DNA of 64,000 nucleotides from Pelosinus sp. UFO1 (GTDB taxonomy: Bacteria; Bacillota; Negativicutes; DSM-13327). This document shows, piece by piece, positions 61,014 through 64,000 of this stretch (positions are counted from its first letter, which is position 1; every line of letters begins with the position of its first letter). The stretch is from assembly GCF_000725345.1 (NCBI RefSeq), contig NZ_CP008852.1, positions 248,001-312,000 on the forward strand, given 5' to 3'. The notes beneath the pieces were generated by a model. The model was not told where the DNA came from. It saw only the letters and a program-made list of their open reading frames with translations, and made no database searches. Made by a program: the position numbers and the translations under genes.

Positions 61014-64000
61014 ATACTGCATTTCTGCGATACGCTTTAGGGTACGATATTTTTCCTGGGCATGTTTTTCTGCAGCTGCAAACATCCCATCCGCAATTTC
61101 CGGGAAGGTCGTCTTGAGTGAGGAGTAACGAATTTCGCCCTTTAAGAAATCTTGGAAGGAGGCTGTCGGTTCTTTGGAATCGAGTACGAAAGGATTCTTA
61201 CCTTGATCTTTAAGACGGGGATCGTGACGCCAGAGATGCCAATATCCCGCTTCAACGGCTTTTTTCATCTCATAAATACTTGTGCCCATACCAGTTTTAA
61301 TCCCATGGTTTACGCAAGAAGCATAGGCAATAATGAGGGATGGCCCTTTGTAGCTTTCCGCTTCGGTAATTGCTTTAAGGGTTTGATTCATATTGGCCCC
61401 CATGGCGATTTGGGCGACATAAACATAGCCGTATGTTGTAGCCATAAGCCCGAGATCTTTTTTGCGAATTTTCTTCCCGGCGGCTGCGAATTTTGCAATG
61501 GCTGCTGTCGGTGTAGCCTTTGAGGCTTGGCCGCCTGTGTTAGAATAAACCTCTGTATCCATAATGAAAATGTTTACATCATCTCCGCTGGCGATGACAT
61601 GGTCCAATCCGTTATAACCAATATCATAAGCAAAGCCATCCCCGCCGAGAATCCAAACCGAAGGTTTCACGAGATAATCCTTGCGGGCCATAATTTCGGA
61701 CAGAATCGGATTGCTGGAGACAGTCTCCTTTTGCAGCTCTTCAAGTACGCGGGCCGCGGCTTTCTTAGACCCTGCACCATCGTCCATATTGTCAAGCCAT
61801 TCTTGGAAGGACTGCTTCAAGTTTTCGCTGATCGAACTCTTTAATCCCTGGTACATGAGATCGGCAAGTTTTTCACGAATTTGTTTTGAACCAAGATACA
61901 TGCCGTAGCCAAATTCGGCGTTATCTTCGAAGAGAGGGTTCATCCAGGCCGGTCCTTTTCCGTCAGCATTCGTTGTATAAGGAATGGAGGGAGAACTGCC
62001 GCCCCAGATCGAAGAACAGCCTGTAGCATTGGCAATCAGCATGCGGTCACCATATAATTGTGTGAGGAGTCTGATATAGGGAGTCTCACCGCAGCCGGGG
62101 CAAGCTCCGTTAAATTCAAGGAGAGGTTTGGCAAGCTGGCTGCCAAAGAGTGTATTTTTATCCATTACATCCGATTTTTCCGTTACCTTCATAGCAAATT
62201 CCCAGTTTTCCGATTCCATCTCAATTTCATGGTCGGCCGGCTTCATAACAAGCGCTTTTCCCGGTGCCGGACAGATATCGGCACAGTTACCGCATCCGGT
62301 ACAATCAAGGGGAGCAACCTGAATACGGTAATGATATCCTTGGAGTTTCTTGTTTCTTGGTTCCGTGGTCTTAAACGTATCAGGAGCTTTTCCTTGTTCT
62401 TCATCATTTAAGAGGAAAGCTCGAATGGTCGCATGGGGGCATACATAGGCACATTGATTACATTGAATACATTTATCAATTTGCCATTCAGGAAGATAAA
62501 CGGCAATTCCTCTTTTTTCGTATTTTGTTGTACCAAGGGGGTGTGTCCCGTCCTCCATTCCGACAAAGGCGCTGACTGGGAGGTCGTCCCCGTCGTGTCT
62601 GGCCATGGGACGCTGAATGTTTTTAACAAAATCAGGTTCGTCTTTTACGGACAAATCTTCATCTTTGGCATCAGCCCAAGAGGCAGGAATTTTAACCTGA
62701 TGAAATCCATCAACGCCGCGGTCGACAGCCTTTTGGTTCATCTCAACAATATTAGCGCCCTTTTTGCCGTACATTTTTTCGATGGAATCCTTTAGGTACT
62801 TGATGGCGTCTTCGACGGGTATGACGTTCGCTAATTTAAAGAAAGCTGCCTGCATGATCATATTAATGCGGCCGCCGAGTCCAATTTTTTCGGCAATGGA
62901 TATGGCATCTATGGTATAGAAGTTGATATTGTTTTTCGCGATATAGCGTTTGAAGAGGGCTGGTAGATGTTCATCCAGTTCTTCTGGCGTCCAAGGGCAG
63001 TTAAGGACAAAGTTACCATTCTTCTTAAGCCCTTTAAGCAGGTCGTAATGATGAAGGAATGATCGGTTATGGCAGGCAATATAGTCGGCATCGGATACTA
63101 AATAGGAGGATTTGATCGGTTTTTTGCCAAAGCGCAAATGGGATATTGTTGTACCGCCGGATTTTTTACTGTCGTATTCAAAGTATCCTTGCGCATAAAG
63201 GTCGGTATGGTCACCGATGATTTTAATCGCAGTTTTATTAGCACCGACAGTCCCGTCAGAGCCAAGTCCCCAGAATTTGCAGCTAATCGTGCCTTCTGGC
63301 GTAGTATCTACCGCCTCTTTTATCGGCAGTGAGGTGTGGGTGACATCGTCAACAATTCCAACTGTGAAGTGATCTTTAGGCTGGTTTTGTTTCAGATTCT
63401 CATACACAGCGAGGATGTGGCTGGGTGTGGTATCTTTCGATCCAAGGCCGTATCTCCCGCCAACGATCACCGGTTTTACGGACTCATGATTAAACATCTG
63501 CAGTACATCAAGATAGAGCGGTTCACCAGTTGCTCCAGGCTCTTTGGTGCGGTCCAAGACAGCAATCTTCTTCACCGATTTAGGCAAAACCGCAAAGAAA
63601 TATTTCCTCGAAAACGGGCGGTATAAGTGAACTTTGAGAAGTCCAACCTTTTCGCCTTTTGACTGCAGGTAATCGATCGTTTCTTCCGTTGTGTTGCAAA
63701 CTGAGCCCATGGCCACGATTATGTTCTCGGCTTCAGGATGCCCGTAGTACTCGAAGGGGTGGTATTCACGCCCAGTAATTTTCTTAAATTCTTGGAAGTA
63801 GTTTTCCACAATATCAGGAATCGCTTCGATAAAAGGATTAGAAGCCTCACGATTTTGGAAATAAATATCAGGGTTTTCAGCAGTGCCCCTTAATACAGGG
63901 TGTTCGGGATTCAGGGCCCGGTTTCTAAATTCTTCAATTGCTTTATGATCGACAAGTTTCGCAATTGCGTCAGCGGGTGTTACTTCAATTTTCTGGATTT
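61011..64000 (-). CDS. nifJ: Pyruvate:ferredoxin (flavodoxin) oxidoreductase, N-terminus outside window
   Basis: About 996 of ~1170 residues are present; the frame is open to the window edge, so the true start lies beyond 64000. Visible: part of the pyrimidine/transketolase-like domain, the gamma domain (FWGLGSDGTVGANKTAIKII), two [4Fe-4S] ferredoxin motifs (CIQCNQCAYVCPH and CTGCGNCADICPAPGKA), CPGCGE, and the thiamine-diphosphate site GDGFAYDIGYNGLDHV with TEVYSNTGGQ. Oxidises pyruvate to acetyl-CoA and CO2 and reduces ferredoxin; the central anaerobic pyruvate enzyme. Higher GC than the accessory region. Confidence 0.97.
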   Translation of the reverse strand, partial: IQKIEVTPADAIAKLVDHKAIEEFRNRALNPEHPVLRGTAENPDIYFQNREASNPFIEAIPDIVENYFQEFKKITGREYHPFEYYGHPEAENIIVAMGSVCNTTEETIDYLQSKGEKVGLLKVHLYRPFSRKYFFAVLPKSVKKIAVLDRTKEPGATGEPLYLDVLQMFNHESVKPVIVGGRYGLGSKDTTPSHILAVYENLKQNQPKDHFTVGIVDDVTHTSLPIKEAVDTTPEGTISCKFWGLGSDGTVGANKTAIKIIGDHTDLYAQGYFEYDSKKSGGTTISHLRFGKKPIKSSYLVSDADYIACHNRSFLHHYDLLKGLKKNGNFVLNCPWTPEELDEHLPALFKRYIAKNNINFYTIDAISIAEKIGLGGRINMIMQAAFFKLANVIPVEDAIKYLKDSIEKMYGKKGANIVEMNQKAVDRGVDGFHQVKIPASWADAKDEDLSVKDEPDFVKNIQRPMARHDGDDLPVSAFVGMEDGTHPLGTTKYEKRGIAVYLPEWQIDKCIQCNQCAYVCPHATIRAFLLNDEEQGKAPDTFKTTEPRNKKLQGYHYRIQVAPLDCTGCGNCADICPAPGKALVMKPADHEIEMESENWEFAMKVTEKSDVMDKNTLFGSQLAKPLLEFNGACPGCGETPYIRLLTQLYGDRMLIANATGCSSIWGGSSPSIPYTTNADGKGPAWMNPLFEDNAEFGYGMYLGSKQIREKLADLMYQGLKSSISENLKQSFQEWLDNMDDGAGSKKAAARVLEELQKETVSSNPILSEIMARKDYLVKPSVWILGGDGFAYDIGYNGLDHVIASGDDVNIFIMDTEVYSNTGGQASKATPTAAIAKFAAAGKKIRKKDLGLMATTYGYVYVAQIAMGANMNQTLKAITEAESYKGPSLIIAYASCVNHGIKTGMGTSIYEMKKAVEAGYWHLWRHDPRLKDQGKNPFVLDSKEPTASFQDFLKGEIRYSSLKTTFPEIADGMFAAAEKHAQEKYRTLKRIAEMQY

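Overview
The window looks like the chromosome of a diderm, low-GC Firmicute of the class Negativicutes, most likely a Sporomusaceae member close to Pelosinus (inference). Reasons: Firmicute-style ribosome binding sites, frequent GTG/TTG starts and many U-tract terminators occur together with outer-membrane energy transduction (ExbB, ExbD, TonB) and an RND efflux pump. Anaerobic metabolism is shown by pyruvate:ferredoxin oxidoreductase, a CoA-transferase/thiolase operon and 2-hydroxycarboxylate transport. No rRNA, tRNA, CRISPR array, transposase or prophage was recognised.

Layout. 0-4.6 kb: the tail of a sigma-54 activator, a well-formed -24/-12 promoter and the operon atoD-atoA-atoE-atoB for acetoacetate/short-chain fatty acid use. 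4.6-9.5 kb: a DUF4405 membrane protein, a LysR regulator divergent from an MFS exporter, a dienelactone-hydrolase-like gene coupled to a DUF1874 protein that keeps the viral ring-nuclease residues, and a HAD phosphatase. 9.5-28 kb is an accessory region: a beta-lactamase-fold protein, DUF2625, a tyrosine-phosphatase-like gene without a normal start codon, a PD-(D/E)XK nuclease, a type I restriction-modification system (hsdR, hsdM, hsdS), low-complexity secreted proteins, and a duplicated cassette of a Ser/Gly-rich protein followed by small membrane proteins. This region also holds most of the repeat families described here.

28-41 kb: a GmhB-like phosphatase with a TGACGGC-repeat promoter beside a ribbon-helix-helix gene; a CitA/CitB-type two-component system with a 2-hydroxycarboxylate transporter and a CitD-like protein that lacks the prosthetic-group serine; a potassium channel; an acyltransferase; an aldo/keto reductase; and a TetR-controlled RND efflux pump. 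41-45 kb: de novo NAD synthesis (nadA-nadB-nadC). 45-54 kb: an iron uptake block with Fur-box-like promoters, comprising exbB-exbD-tonB, then an FTR1 permease, P19-like protein, DUF2318 protein, two FtsX-type permeases, an ABC ATPase and an FMN-binding lipoprotein. 55-60.6 kb: a PTS sugar operon with PRD regulator, EIIA, class II aldolase, EIIB, EIIC and D-lyxose isomerase. The window ends in a DUF3787 protein and, on the minus strand, a nearly complete pyruvate:ferredoxin oxidoreductase.

Repeats are the most unusual part. (A) A ~98 bp element occurs four times, each copy starting right after the U-tract of a terminator. (B) A structured element occurs twice, as 131 bp and as 234 bp with a 103 bp apical insertion. 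(C) An 11 bp tandem repeat lies behind three genes. (D) Two families of look-alike terminator hairpins recur. The best candidates for a new system are the duplicated Ser/Gly-rich plus membrane-protein cassette (23.2-27.3 kb) and the chromosomal DUF1874/hydrolase pair.
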